Of a stretch of DNA of 64,000 nucleotides, positions 23,197 through 36,606 are shown in pieces (the first letter of the stretch is position 1; each line of letters opens with the position of its first letter). This DNA is from Centaurea solstitialis (Eukaryota > Streptophyta > Magnoliopsida > Asterales > Asteraceae). The notes under the pieces were generated by a model. The model was given only the letters and a program-made list of their open reading frames with translations, searched no databases and was not told the origin of the DNA. The stretch is from assembly GCA_030169165.1 (NCBI GenBank), contig CM058044.1, positions 47,360,443 to 47,424,442 on the forward strand, written 5' to 3'. The position numbers were made by a program, and so were the translations under genes.

Positions 23197-23205
23197 TAAA
23201 AGTTA

Positions 23206-24729
23206 TTTATGAATCAAGAATATAAAATTTCTACTCATTCTAGACTACAAAATTTTATAATTAATTTAAAATTGTACTTACAAAAGTCAAAGAACAAAAA
23301 TTTCTACTCTTGCTATACCCATTTGCTTCCTTCTAAATTTTATATCATCTAACTAAAAAAAATTATATAAACCCACATCCATATTGGTCATCTTCATTAA
23401 AACAGAATGGATCATTTGAATGTCAAAATGAGTTAATGACTTGCATTTGATATATAGGGATTTTAGAAGACCTGAATCACTAGGTCAGATGGTCAGCTAA
23501 TCCGCTTTAAAATAAAAAGATAAGTTGTACAAAAATTGGCTACTTTAAGAGAAGTGGAAACAAGATGCGAATTACATCAAAAGAGATAAAAAGGTTTTCA
23601 ATGAGTTTAAATCTACATAGCCTGAAAAAGTAATTGAAAAAAGATGTGTTAGGACAACTTTGGGAAGGGAAGGTCGTTTTACATATAAAAAGTTGTTTTT
23701 AAAATATTTTTAAGAAAGATGGACTCTTTTCTTAAGATTTTAATATAGCCAAACAACAAACAAAAACTAAAAAGATAAGAAAGATGCAAACGTTTTGATA
23801 GGCATGGTGATTTGTCCCGCTTCGGTAGGGCTGGAGATTTCCTGTAAAACAAGTATTGGGATCAAAATAATGTATTCCTCAATCCTCCTTATCGCCGTAT
23901 GTACATATATTAATTAAACTATATGTTTTTTAATATGTATTATATAATATACTATATATATATAAAATTAATTTTAACCATTTTTGAAATATTTATTGTT
24001 AAATTGTTGGGGATAAAACCGGGATGGACCTAGGATAGGCCCATCAAAAACCAGGAGGCGATCCCATTCCTTGTATCCACCAAGGACCGGGGCCATGAAT
24101 TGCATTCCCTCCCCATCCCGAGTATCCCAACCAATAAAAGAAACAATTTTTCTCTCATGATACTCGTTTTTTTGAAATAGTTTAGATGAATCTACATCGT
24201 CTTTCACTCATTTTCCTATGATTTCTTTTATCTATTAAAGCAAAAAGCATCCAAAATTCTTATTTTCCGTTTTAAAGAAGTCTCCGGAGGAATTTTAAAT
24301 CAAACATCATATTTTAGATGATATGCAAATCTCTAATCATGTCAACGAATTACCGGAATATATGGAAGTTCCATTATTTTACTTCAAATGATTGTCGTTT
24401 CTAGATATTAATTGAAATAAACGTCACAATAAAATGACATTGATTTGTTCTTTTTCCGGATTTAATTAATTGTACCTTCTAGAAAAGAATATAAAATTGT
24501 ATAATGTACAATTTTTCAAAACATTTATTTAATAGAAAAAAAATATTAAAAAGGTATTATTCTTTTTAACTTTTTCATAAGAGTTAACCACAAATTGGTA
24601 CAAACGTTAAAATCTATATTATGACAACCATTAATGCAAGTTTGATCAATGTATGACGAGCTAGCATAATTGTTGATTTAGGATTCAAAACAAGTTTAAA
24701 TTCTACGTCCAACACTTTTTTCTTTGAAT
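23206..24729. other. AT-rich intergenic
   Basis: No gene or clear repeat boundary. A GC-richer patch at about 23990-24130 gives a short minus-strand frame without recognisable similarity. Confidence 0.4.
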
Positions 24730-25100
24730 AGCAAAGGAAGAGAGTTTCGGCACGGCCAATACCCTACTCTAACAATCCAAAAGAACTTAATTTAAAAACA
24801 ACATCTAGTGAGAAGCAAAAAAAAGGGATACGAAAGGGGGGACAAAAAACCAAAGCAGCCCTATGGCTTGCACGAGAGACTAAACCAATTATCCCAATTA
24901 ATACAATGTCCATTAATCCTACTTCCAATCCACAATTTTGAGATGCTTTGAACATGGTGAAAGGGGTCTGTGGATCTCCTTCTTGAGACATCATCTTCCA
25001 TTCATCCAAATCAAAGAGTATAGAATTGTGCCACTTCCATAATTGCCATATTGCAATCCCACAAACGCTACTAGGATGCTTCCCCGCCTCCGTTTATGGC
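24730..25100 (-). pseudogene. Possible 3' tail of a LINE retrotransposon
   Basis: On the minus strand the segment reads like the degraded end of a plant LINE ORF: short Trp-rich pieces, a Cys-Pro-Pro-Phe stretch, then a conserved-looking terminal part near 24740 (GTATTGGCCGTGCCGAAACT). I recall such endings from plant non-LTR elements. There is no reverse transcriptase core and no poly(A) tail is defined. Low confidence; it could be unrelated noncoding sequence. Confidence 0.25.
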
Positions 25101-26736
25101 AATTTTAAGTCACAAAAGTTGAAAAGTTGTTACCAACGAGAGACAAGGATTTCAAATCCCACCAGACCCAGATTTTTTTCCATGAGTTAACCGCAAGAGG
25201 ACACTTTGACCCCAAGTATAATGTAAGAAGCGTCTGACTAGGGGTCTCGGGTCTAATTTTCACATATCGAGAAAAAGGAAAAATATTTTTAGAATAAAAT
25301 GGGTGCTTTTTCAAAATTGTCATTTTGAATATAAAGAGAAAAATGTTTCTTAAATTATGACAAATATTCTTTTACAAATATTATTTTGAATATAAGGTGA
25401 AACATATTTGGGAGAATAACCATAGATAATAAAAGTGGAATGCAATGTGGAGCATAAAGAAACGATTTTTTGATCTTAAAATTCTTATTTTATCAGCGTT
25501 GTTATCGGCTAGAAATAGAAAGTATAAGAACAAAAAGAAATTGGCTTAATTGTTTGAACGTTCACGATATCATTCTCATTCCTTTTAATTTATAGACCAT
25601 TAGGTGCTTAATTGATTACCTTGGCGGTTTGGGCATGAGCCAAATCTTTATAGTCCAATATTAAACTCATATCTAATAACATACCAAAACGTAATGCCTC
25701 TTGGGCTTATGATGCCCTGTGTACCCGCACAGTTTGCACATGGCCAACGCCGGCCATATGAGTGGTTTGTCCATCATACGTGCACATATACACAAAGCTC
25801 ATTATATTTTAAAATCTATGCATATACGTCACTTGGGAGTAAAGTTATCAATATAAAATTCACACACCCTTTTCAATCTTTCATGAAGATTGAACTCCCA
25901 CAAAAATATAACGTCTGCATGGCTCTCCATTCTACAGGGTAAGATCACCTTATTCTTGATCTTATTGTAGAAAAGTCGTTCAATTGGATTTTGGCTAATG
26001 GCTAGGTATAAGGAGAGTGATAAAATAAGAACTATACTAGAAAATTGTAACGTAGTGGTGCTTTGCTAGCACCTTGTTAGCTTAATTTTAATGGGATCAT
26101 TGGTTGCGAAATCAAAAACATGGATCACCATATTCAGTTTTTATAGTTAGTAAAGAGGAGTAATTAAGATTTATAGTATAGACTATAATAAATTTGTTAA
26201 ACTTTGCATACATAGAGGTTGGGTTTACATGATACTAGCCTATTTTCATGAGACTGACTAGAATACAAAGTAAAATTAAAACTTAACAAAAAAAATATTG
26301 TGAAAGTACTAAAACCAACAAACGATAATATATTATTTATTTAGTTTTACGGGTCTCATGAAAACAAGATGTTTTTTTACGTACACATAAACAATCAATC
26401 TGTTGCAAATGATGCCGACAAATTTAAACAAATAACGCGTTTTTCTGGATTTTTGTCCATGTTCTATGCTCCAATTAAACTACACCAATCACTTTAATTG
26501 GAAGGTTATAATAAGATTAATTACAACTTTTTGTTGGAAAATGACATTGATATATGATTTTTATATCCAAAAAGAAAGCATACATAATCTTTCTTTGATC
26601 CTCTCATACTACAGTCCAAGTCAAGTTTTGACTCCTAATGCACTTCTTTGTCACAATCCATATATACATCCACATCTCTATGCATAGCTTAATATCTTCA
26701 ACCACATTTATCTCCAATAATTAAGCTCTAATTAAA
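25101..26736. other. Intergenic upstream of the remorin gene
   Basis: No gene is supported. Small frames here lack codon structure or known motifs. The last 150 bases should hold the remorin promoter and leader; TATATATACATCC-like sequence near 26660 is a candidate TATA region only. Confidence 0.4.
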
Positions 26737-27831
26737 ATGTCTAGCTATCAAGTAGTTGCTAGCACCATTAGTGAAGATCAAATTCCTAATAATGAGGATG
26801 ATCAAGATGTTATGAGGGACATACATGCCTTAACCCCATTGACCTACCCTCCTCTTGGGTCATCCCTATCCAGGGTCACAAGCGATCACGGAACCTTCCG
26901 TGATGATTTCTCGAGTGCGAATAGTACCCTGGTGGTGGCGGGGTCGGTGATAGGGAGCGCGCGAGTTGATCAAAACGATAGCCGTGCGATGGTTGGAGAA
27001 GAATATGAAGTTGATCATTTGCGTAACGATCGTTCGGTGTCGTTGCCAGGTGGAAACGATCGTGAGGTGGTGGTGCCGGTGAGAAGCGTGAAGAAAGAGG
27101 AGGTTGAGTCGAAGATAACGGCATGGAAGAACGCTAAGATAGCCGAGATTATGAATCGGTTCAAGTGTGAAGATGCCATAATCAAAGGGTGGGAGAGTGA
27201 GCAGGTTCAGAAAGCCAATTTAAAGATGAAACAAGTCGAGGTAATACATAGGAGAAGTATCAAATACAAACCTTGAAATTCTAACAAACTATACAAACCG
27301 TTATGTTAGGAAATAATAGTTATATTTATGGATATTTATCATGGTTCATTAATTAGACTGAAATATATATGGAAAGAAATAATATTCATTATTTGTGATT
27401 ATGACTTTAAATTAGGAAACAAAAGTTGGGGTTAACGTGAGAAATATGAGAAGTGGCTGTAAAAGGGAATTGATCCACTGTATCTTGATGCATCTAATCC
27501 TAATACACATCCACTTCTCATCCAACAATTAATAACCATTTGTCCGTTTCTCACGTTAACCTCAACCGATCTATCATCAAATTCTATATATAATTTGGAT
27601 ATTGATGAATGATGAATTAATGTTGTTTTTTTGGTTGTGTAGAGAAAACTGGAGGAAAAGAAGGCCAGGGCGATGGAGAAGATGGAAAACGAGATAGCGA
27701 AAGCGCATCATAAAGCAGAAGAAAGGAGGGCAACGGCAGAGTCGATAAGGGGAAGGAAGATGGGTAGGGTTCTTGAAGTGGCTAACTTGATGAAAGCTGT
27801 TGGGAGATCTCCTGTTAAAAACTTCTTTTAG
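26737..27831 (+). CDS. Remorin family protein (group 4-like)
   Basis: Plasma-membrane-associated scaffold protein; remorins sit on the inner leaflet in nanodomains and act in signalling, plasmodesmata and microbe interactions. Exon 1 is 26737-27240 and exon 2 is 27643-27831, with a GT-AG intron, giving 230 aa. Residues 1-120 are variable and probably disordered, with a short DIHALTP motif near residue 29. Residues from about 125 form the Remorin_C domain: KITAWKNAKIAEIMNRFK, then EDAIIKGWE, then a long Lys/Glu/Ala-rich coiled coil and VLEVANLMKAVGRSP near the end. No transmembrane segment or signal peptide is expected or seen. The DIHALTP motif and the adjacent guanylate kinase suggest group 4 (Arabidopsis At2g41870/At3g57540 type, recalled). 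The intron carries a small MITE. Confidence 0.92.
27425..27566. mobile_element. Small MITE in the remorin intron, 142 bp
   Basis: The ends GTTGGGGTTAACGTGAGAAA and TTTCTCACGTTAACCTCAAC are 20-bp inverted repeats with one mismatch. A related but more degraded stretch occurs near 33530-33720. No target duplication was resolved. Confidence 0.65.
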
Positions 27832-30800
27832 TTACTTAATTAATTAACCATAATTAAGCAATATAGTTTCTTCGATCGCCTTTTTTCGAGTTGAAGTGCT
27901 GTAGTTGATCTTGTAAATTTGCAAGAAAGTATCGAGTGTTGTTTCGTGCTTGAGGTGTGTTTTGGAGTGATGTTTACAGAAACTGTTTAAAGTATTGTAA
28001 GAAACTTCAATGATTAGTGTCATCGATTATTTTGATATAATTGTAATTTACTTGAGAACAATTAAAGTGATAAGACAAACATATGTATCACCTTAGATCG
28101 CCATAAAGCACGGTCGAGGAGGCAATGCCCCTAGCGAGGTTCCAAGGGACGGAGCCTTCTGATCAATCTGAGGTAGTCTTATTAGAATTCGTGAATATAA
28201 GTTTGAGTTAGTCTAATCAAATATTTGATCTTTCTTACCGGAGTTTCTAATTAGTGCATTTAGACAAACTCTTAAGAGTTAGAGTTTAGACTTGGTCGAC
28301 CCAGACTTTAGATATGAAACTTTAATTCAATTGTTACTACTTTGCAATCTTATACAATAATAGTTATTAGAGTCTGTAACCATCGATCTTTCATATAAGC
28401 ATGTAAAAACAAGAATCCTAATATATGAATCTCAATTTCATAACCTTGGAGATAAGAGAATTTCTCAACAACAAATATTCACCGGTTTTCATTTAGAATT
28501 TCATTTTTAATATTAATTTCATTATCAATTGATAATTTTTCTTATCATTTTAAACAAACTTGGAGGTTTAAAAAACTAGAAGGACTGTTTCTTCCAGGGT
28601 AGGGGATGAAAATGAGTGAAATTAAAATGATAAAAAATAAAATGAATTTTTATTTCCCCAGTTTAATAAGGAATGTAATTTTAGGTTTCGAGAGGATTAA
28701 ACTCGTTATATTATATATAAAACTAGTTATTAAGAGTCCGAGCTTCGCGCCGAGTTATAAACTATGATAAATTTTATCACAAGTAGTAAGATGAATTTAT
28801 ATGTAAATAGTTATTTAAAATAGATAAAAAAATTTAATAAAATCAACAAATAAAAAAATATTAATGTTAAGAGATTTTAACTTAAAGTTTTGGAGAAAAA
28901 AAATACGAACTTATCAATAGCTTAATGAAATTATTTGACTATTTTTTTATTAAAGTTATAATAGTTTATAATCAACTAACAAAACAAAATGTCTTAATAA
29001 AATAAATAAAGTAAAAACAAAATGTAAACTATGTAATTTGAGAATAAAAAATATAAAAATAGTCTACTATAAAGACCAATTATGTATTTTAATCAAATAT
29101 TTTTTGGATGAATTAACCATGTAATTTAACAAAGTTAGATGGAGGGGTGAAAATGGAATAAAATAAAAAATATAGGAATAAAAAAAAAATTTTAAAAATC
29201 AAGGATGCAAAGAGCTATAAATATCAAACATGAGGGATCAAAGTTGTATTTTAGTTTTAAAAAAACACTGTTCCATGAACAGTGTTTTACATTCCTGTAA
29301 AACGTTAATATATATATAGGGGAAGTATCCGTTGCAAACTATGTAGATTGTACAAACTATACAAACCAAATTTTAGCCATTGATTTTGTTTTCTTAACCA
29401 TTGATTTTTATATATATATATATATAATATCAAATATTTTCTTTTAGTACAATTCTCATTGATTAGTGTTTAATACCCCTAACCAAATGACGCCAAATAA
29501 ATTATATATCATTATACACAAGCTTATTTATAAACTCGTTATCATTTCATAGTTTTTGCCGTCAATTTAAAAAATTCAATCATTAATTTACTTCAAGAAA
29601 AATGAGTAGTTTGGTTTATCGGCCCATGAACAAGCCCAAACACCCCACAAGATAGCTTGTTAATTTGCAATTTTGTATAAGCTAGATCCTCTAAGAAAAT
29701 AACTTTCTAATTTATTCAACTGAAATTAAGACTTGGTTTTTCTGGCAATTTTTTAGGGCCTTTGAATTAGTTGAGTTTACAACAATGGTTAACAAAAAAG
29801 TATTCAGAAATATGTAAACCTTTTTATATCCCTTGATTCAAAAATGTACAATAAAAAGTAATTCTAATGTAATTTTAAAAACATGCAAGAAAATCGAATG
29901 CATGTCGTTTTCATTATTTGATGCATTGTTGATAAATCATCATTCAGTCTCATATAGTGATTGATTGTCAATACGATGATTGCTTATCTTTCTTACTTCA
30001 AAGATGTCAATTTTCTGGTTGTTAAGATGTATACATACACGGTACACCAACTAATTTCCATTGTAAGCCATCTAGATAAGACTTTTATTTCATCGTATGA
30101 AAGCATTAATGTTTGCTTATACACCTATTAATTAACTGAGAACCAAAAAGATATGGAGAATTGTGATAACAAGTTTCATATATATTATTGTTTAGCACAT
30201 AGAAGATACACGTGTAACACGTAGATTGTTGTTTTATATATGAAACAGACATAATTATGTCACGTGTAAAACAAGACATGTTCATATATGTAACACACGA
30301 ATGAGCAATAATATCACCTTGAATCCTAATTCAAAATGAAACCTATTAAGTGATCAAGAACTTGATATTGATTTTTATGGTTCTCATCGACTTTGGTTGT
30401 TTGGTGTGGGGTAATAAGGGATAAGGAAATGAGAATGTGTGTTGCTTTAATATGGTCTAATATAATACAATATTATGTGGTAATAGGTAATGAGCACACA
30501 CATATGGGGTGTTTGAAAGAAAATAGATTTTCGATTATGAACCGAATGATAAAAGAGAGTGTGACACATGTTTCGTGTCTTCACGACTTACAAGTTATTC
30601 ATCATAAATAATACATTATTTATAAATGTTGTATCATTCAATATAAATAGCTTATGAACGTTCAACTTCATTCATATTGAATAAATACACCGGAAATGTT
30701 TTTCTTTGCTCCTTGTCGACTTATAACTAAAGATCGGCTTACAATTAGACTCTTATCTTTCTCTTTCCCTCCTACCCTCCCTCTCACTCTATATATAAAA

Positions 30801-33800
30801 TATATATTGGAGATAAGGATTAGATCTAAGTCAGAATTATAAAGTATTGTCATTTTCTTAAGTAAATTCTCATGTATAATGAAATAAGAAAGAAACTATG
30901 TAATTTGTGGTGTCTCGACTTTTGTATCTTTTTAAATACAAAACATAAATAAAATTTGTCATTCGTATATAGTATAATTTTATATTCAATCAAAGTAAAG
31001 TAGTAATATTAAAAGAAGACAATATTTATATTTCTAACAAAGAACAATAGTTGGAAAACATAGAACAAATTATAGATATTTAATCAAGGGGTTGCATCAA
31101 TGATTTTGGCAATTGCTATTTACATACGGATATAAAATAATGTTATTTACACTTTTATTAATATTAAAATCAGGTTATTCATAGAGTAAAAATATAAAAT
31201 AATAAATTATAATAGTGATGTATGTAAGAAGGATTTTAACTTATAGGTTGTTGTATTTAACAACCATAGAGGGTATAATCAGCCTATTTCAAGTTTAAAT
31301 ATTAGAGAATACTATTTATATCCATATAAATGTTAAATCAGGTAAATCAATGCATTAGGAAAATAAAAAATAGGTTTTGATATTAACATATGTTAGACAG
31401 AAAAGTATGACACAAGCTAATTATACCTCTAAGGCCACCCATAGGGTTCTCGGGTAAGGGGCTCGGGTGTGGAGCAGGTGAGGCAGCACACCACTACACG
31501 TGTAGCGGGTGTGCCCGGCAGGCTAGGCCATCGGGTGTGGAGATCCAAAGCCTACCCCCTCCCTTCTCCTTCTTTCTCTCTATTTAATAATACATATTAT
31601 TCCAGGCCCAACCCAAGGGGTGGGCAAAGCGGGCGACAACCAAGCGCATCAAAGCCCAAGAGAACACAATTTTAGGCCCAATATGTTATTACACTATTAA
31701 AAAATTATGATTGTTGACAACAAGACTTCAACCTTTAACCTTTAAGATAGCTAAATACTTCCTTACCACTAGGCTATTAATACCCATTTTATTATTTTTT
31801 TTCGCCTATTTTAATTTTATTAGTTTTCTCGTTGAATCATTTTTAATTTTTTTATAATTTTTTTCGACTTTTATTTTGTTTTCATGGCAACACTTATTAA
31901 TCTTAAATAAAATAAATCATATTCAACACTTATTAATTGTGTGATATATTTAAAAGTTTATTATTATTTTCGTCACACATTTTGTAAGATCAAATTTTAC
32001 ATGAAACAATTTAAATTGCCTAGCTAATTTCAACAAGGAACCATAAAAATCTTTCGCTATATTTTTTAAAAGCAAACCTCGTATAAAATAGATCATTACA
32101 TAGTTTCAACTTTTTTTTGTGATTTCCACAATCATAAATATGATTCTCAAAAATATTATTTATTTTGTTTTGTATTTTTTATTCGATCTTGAATCTCGTA
32201 AATCCAATTTCACATAATAAGTGTATTTAGATATTTAAAAATTTGATACAAGTATAATATTTAAGTTTTCTATGTTTTAAGACAAATTAAATATCCTACA
32301 TGGTTGTATACAATTAGTTCGATCATAACTATTATTATATACAACTTTTCTAAAATTCAATTTAGCTCTGATGTTACATTATAGTACTATATAATTATAA
32401 GATATGAATTACAAAGAACATATTATTATTCAGTATTAGTAATAGTAAAGATTGGTCTTAGAAATAATATACTTTTATATCTTATAGTTTTAAATAATGG
32501 GGCATTACTAAGTGTTTTCGTCCAGGGGATGAAAAGTTGAAAACACATAGGACCAGCCCTGTATATTAATTAAAAAAAGGGTGTTGCTACCAACACCCAT
32601 TTACCTATAAAATCAATTAAAAACCATCTAAAAGTTTGAAAATATATTTTATATAAAAAAGATAATTTTATTTATAATAAAAACTGTCTTGAAAATTAAA
32701 AAAAAATGTCAAATCATAGAATAGAAGGGGAGTGTAATGATCTAAACCCATTAAAAAATTGGGAAAAGATGAAGGTAGCTAAAATAAGCGGTAAGCCATT
32801 TTAAAGTAAGGAAAGTAAAAAAAAAATGTTGATATGACACTGATGTAACATCAAGGTTTAAAAGGTTAAAACTCTTAAGGCTACGGATGACTTTAAGGGT
32901 ACTAACTACATTTAGTGAGCAATGGAATGGAACCCAATACACCCACGAAAGTATGAACATGATGGCAAGCCGAAGCCATCGGGTACGCTGGCTCTGTATT
33001 TGAAAATTTATTTCTTAATTATTTATATTAAAATAGATCACATATTCACATAGATGTCCATGAATGTGACCCCATTTGCCACGTCAACCTAAAGTTCTAT
33101 CTTGACCGACTCATATGGCATTGTCGGCTCATCCACCGCACCTTTGCCAGCTGAATGAATAAGTTGAATTCAACCTACGTACCTGTATACATCCATCACA
33201 TTGTTGACTTATACTTTTTGACTTTTTGGATATATATCGGTAAAATGATTATTAAAAATTTCAAATTGTTCAAAATATTACTATTTTTATTTTCATCAAG
33301 ATACAAAATAATTTATGTACCGTTTGGTTTTTAATTAGGAGAAGTTTAGGCTAATGAAAATGAATGTATAAGAGGCATTTCATCAATACCTTTAATTTTA
33401 GAAGGGAGGAGATTAAAGATTAAGAGTTTAAATTCACTTTTCACATTAACTCAATTTTTGTTTTACTGTTAATGACTAATCATAAAAGATTAGTAATCAT
33501 TTGGTTGTTAATTGAAGGATCGTATAAGAAGTTGAGTTAATGGTGAGAACTGAGAAGCGTGAGATGTGAATATGAACCATTGATCTATTTTAATCTCATG
33601 TCCTTCCTTGAATCGCAATTTAGAAGGGAATTGATTTGATGCATCTTGTTACGCCTTATCTCCGTATATCTCTACCTAATGTGCATCCAACAATTATAAC
33701 TATTTCTCAGTTCGCACGTGTTTACTAAATCATAGGTCTGGTCAAGATGTCGGTCGAAGTCTTATTGAGTCACCACGAAAATAACTCTTACCCGGGTCAT

Positions 33801-33971
33801 ATTCGATTTCTTTGTGTTCCTCTTTTGCAATAATCTTTTGACAATTAATCTATTATGTGTTATACAGTTGCAAAAAAAGAGAGGTTAAAATGGGATTTTT
33901 TTGGTTGGTAAGCACTTATAAAAACATTTAGTAAACACTCTTACCCGAATAACACTTTTATAAAAACATTT
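27832..33971. other. Gene-poor AT-rich region
   Basis: About 6 kb with no supported gene. Visible pieces are: a segment at 28720-29300 that contains GAGCTTCGCGCCGAG and ends in two hairpins; an AT repeat with GGGGAAGTATCC at 29310-29430, resembling ends of the foldback elements at 5.6-6.5 kb; a GC-rich patch at 31430-31690; and a degraded relative of the remorin-intron MITE at about 33530-33720. Confidence 0.45.
29263..29301. repeat. Twin hairpins
   Basis: AAACACTGTTC pairs with GAACAGTGTTT across a 2-3 base loop. It is directly followed by a second stem, TTTTACA with TGTAAAA. Such hairpins occur near transposon ends (for example Helitron 3' ends) but the expected CTRR terminus is not seen. 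Confidence 0.5.
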
Positions 33972-34092
33972 AGTTAGAGTCCCATATCGACTAGACTTGG
34001 ACCAAATCTTCACTATATATGTTGGAACACCCCTTCTCTCCTCAAGGGCTCTTTTGAAGATTAATCCGGGGGTTCCACATATTCTAATAACA
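33972..34092 (+). repeat. Solo LTR of the TRIM found at 11405
   Basis: About 120 bp matching the LTR of the compound TRIM: GTTAGAGTCCCATATCG, then CTAGACTTGGACCAAATCTT, then TTCCACATATTCTAA. Both ends are altered from TG and CA and no target duplication remains, so it is old. No internal domain or second LTR lies nearby. Confidence 0.7.
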
Positions 34093-34984
34093 CGCATGAT
34101 AAAAGTTAGAAAACGACCTCTTGGACTCTTAGAGTCTTGGTCATTGGAGATGGAACCTATTTGGATTTTAGTGAATTAGAGTATGTCGTTTTAGTTTGTC
34201 ATTTTAGATAGAATGTAAATCCAACACGGTTTACATGCCTTTAACGTTATCTCCTAAAAGGGCAATACATACATAAATAACTTTTTGACTTGTTGCTCGA
34301 AAAACTCGTAATTGGACAAAAAGTTGATTATCGCTAACCCTTGTTGTGTATTTGGACAAAGTCTCCTCAACCTTTGGCTCCCTTGTTGTGTATTTGGACA
34401 AAGTCTTCTCACCCTTTTGTCAACTGAGTTATATATACCAGAGGCTTGAAAAACTCATATATTCAATTTTATTTAAGGCATTTTATCAATATTTCTAAAA
34501 GAAGAAGAAGAACATAACATGTTGATGGAGATAAACAATTGATTGACGTATATTTGTCTACATTCTTCATTAGACACCCAAATACACATACAAATGGTAA
34601 ATCGATCAAGTTGATTGATATTACTTTTAGCTTTGATTTATTTTGGTTGACCACTAATACGAGTTCTTATGTTTTTCTTTGCTTCCTTAAAAAAGACAAC
34701 AAACAAAAGCGTCCTAACACAACACACATAGACTAAGGTGACCGAAATTGTTGATTCAAATTAAAACAATTTTTTTATCTCATGATTTATGTGTATGTTG
34801 TATGTACATTTAATTTTATTATCAGGTTTAAGCTATGGGCATTGCTCCTTTGCACATAGGATCTATGCATTAACTTATCTATCCGGCTATCCTACAATAA
34901 CCGTGGGACCGGGATGGTGGAGCCCCTCGGACGGTGGCGTCTACCCTTTTTGTGTATGTAGTGAAAATTCAAATAAAAACACTA
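34093..34984. other. Intergenic
   Basis: No gene is supported. The tandem phrase CCCTTGTTGTGTATTTGGACAAAGTCT appears in two close copies (about 34335 and 34380). Confidence 0.4.
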
Positions 34985-35234
34985 AGGGACCGTTTACCAA
35001 ATGCTTATTTGGGTAAGTGTTTACCAAGCAAAATTACCTTACCAGATGAATATAGCAAGAACCAAGAATCTTACCCGGTAATTGTTAAGGCAAGGACCGA
35101 AAGTCTTACCTGGTAAATGAGGGCGAAGACTCTTACCACAGTTTTGGTGAATTAAAATCTTACCTGATAAATAGGTGTTGTGTTGAATTTTACTGTAAGC
35201 GGTTATCCAAGGTAAACATTTAGTAAACGGCCTC
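34985..35234. mobile_element. MITE, GGGGCCGTTTAC family, 250 bp
   Basis: Left end GGGACCGTTTACCAAATGCT, right end ACATTTAGTAAACGGCCTCT. The ends are inverted repeats with few mismatches; the interior is full of CTTACC and GGTAAG. The same family occurs at 46622 and 55149, with remnants at 1136, 13954 and 57860. Superfamily not resolved because no clear target duplication is seen. Confidence 0.7.
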
Positions 35235-35310
35235 TAAATATTAGGATAAAATAAAAAGGTGGTATTTATATGTTCACATATATATATATATGTTTCTTTT
35301 TTGCGCGAGA

Positions 35311-35540
35311 GAGGTACAAACGAGAAACATATCAATTTAAGAAAACGTGAGAAACAATCTCAGCCACTCATCTTGTTCAATGAAGGCGGCTTTGACCGGT
35401 CCCTCCTTTAATAATCTCTACCCTCCCATGAATCGCGTCAATCCTCCATGATCACGTTCACTGTAACCGTAAGATGAGTGGCTGTGATTGCTTCTCACTT
35501 TTTCTTAAATTGAGATGCTTCTCGTTTGAATCTTTAGTAC
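35311..35540. mobile_element. Foldback MITE, about 230 bp
   Basis: Left arm GGTACAAACGAGAAACATAT followed by CAATTTAAGAAAACGTGAGA; right arm ends TTAAATTGAGATGCTTCTCG and TTTGAATCTTTAGTAC. The inner halves pair through AGCCACTCATCTT and AAGATGAGTGGCT. It has a TA run to its left, as in the elements at 5.6-6.5 kb. Confidence 0.7.
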
Positions 35541-36026
35541 GTATGTGCAAAAAGAAACGAAAAACTTGGGAATGTATGTTTGTTTGTATTTGTCGCATGA
35601 ATTTCCTGGAACACCAAAATAGATGACAAAGAATTTGTGGCCAATAGGCAATTGAGGTGCTTAATTTTATCTCTTTAAGAGTATTGAAAGGAAAAGTATA
35701 TATATACTTGGAATCTTGTGAAATTAACATGTCTTTGAGACTGGATTTTTATATTTTGAAATTTTGCAGTTAGACATTTTAAAAAACAACATTGTGAAAT
35801 TTTAAGAGTAAAAGTTTGATCTTATGTGTCTCACAAAAATATGTTGGTCTCGCATGAACTCAACATTATAAGTATATGTGTGTGTGGAGATGTAAACGAG
35901 AATACCTCTATTTTGAGAAAACACAAACACTCTTACAACATGTCATAATACATGTGAGGGGACATGTCGGTATGCAGACGACGTGCCTTGTAACTTACCA
36001 TCACAGGTTGTTTACGTCTCTGATTT
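35541..36026. other. Intergenic left of the retrotransposon
   Basis: No gene. The sequence is AT-rich, and GGTAT at 36027-36031 is the target site of the retrotransposon. Confidence 0.4.
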
Positions 36027-36031
36027 GGTAT

Positions 36032-36567
36032 TGTTGGGTTTAAGCAGCAGAGTCAAACTACTGCTGAATTAAACTAGCAGCAGGTTGGTGAAACTACTGC
36101 TAAGTTTTTAACTCTACTGCTTATAACTCAAAGTACTGCTGAAGAAGATAAGCTGTTTTTGGAAGGATAATGATCAAGATAGAGAAGATTACTTCAGGCT
36201 CAAGCTAAGGAGTGAAGATAATGCTGAGATTGCAGATAATGATCGAGTTTGAATTGATTCTGTTTTGATTTTCACTTATCTGTAATTCTTAGTAGTATAT
36301 AGCCTGAGTAGATACGTTTAGTTGATATAACTTTTTGATCATTAGTATTTCATAGAATTCTTAGCCTCAAGATTCTAAATCCCTGCATTAGAGAAGTAGT
36401 GCATGTCTGGTGATTGATCTGTGATCATCAGATTGAGGCTTTTGGTTTGTAATCAATACACAAAAAGTTTTTGTTCTTTCCATTGTCTTTCATTCTGTAT
36501 TCAGGTTGTGATTGTTAGCAATCTGAGTTGTGTTATTAGTGAGAAAGTGAGATCTTAGATCCTGACA
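36032..36567 (+). repeat. 5' LTR
   Basis: 536 bp, TG...CA ends. Its first 110 bases carry the octamer CTACTGCT or a one-base variant four times. A TAGTATATAGCC stretch near 36290 may serve as the TATA region. Confidence 0.95.
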
Positions 36568-36569
36568 AG

Positions 36570-36581
36570 TGGTATCAGAGC
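36570..36581 (+). promoter_or_regulatory. Primer-binding site (tRNA-Met)
   Basis: TGGTATCAGAGC, two bases after the LTR, complements the 3' end of plant initiator tRNA-Met, the usual primer for this group. Confidence 0.92.
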
Positions 36582-36606
36582 TAGAAACTCAGATCTGACA
36601 AACACT

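Noticed and set aside
29263..29301. Helitron 3' end
   Set aside because: Hairpins are present but no CTRR terminus or AT insertion site could be placed.
33885..34179. Overlapping short ORFs on both strands
   Set aside because: They coincide with the solo TRIM LTR and are noncoding.
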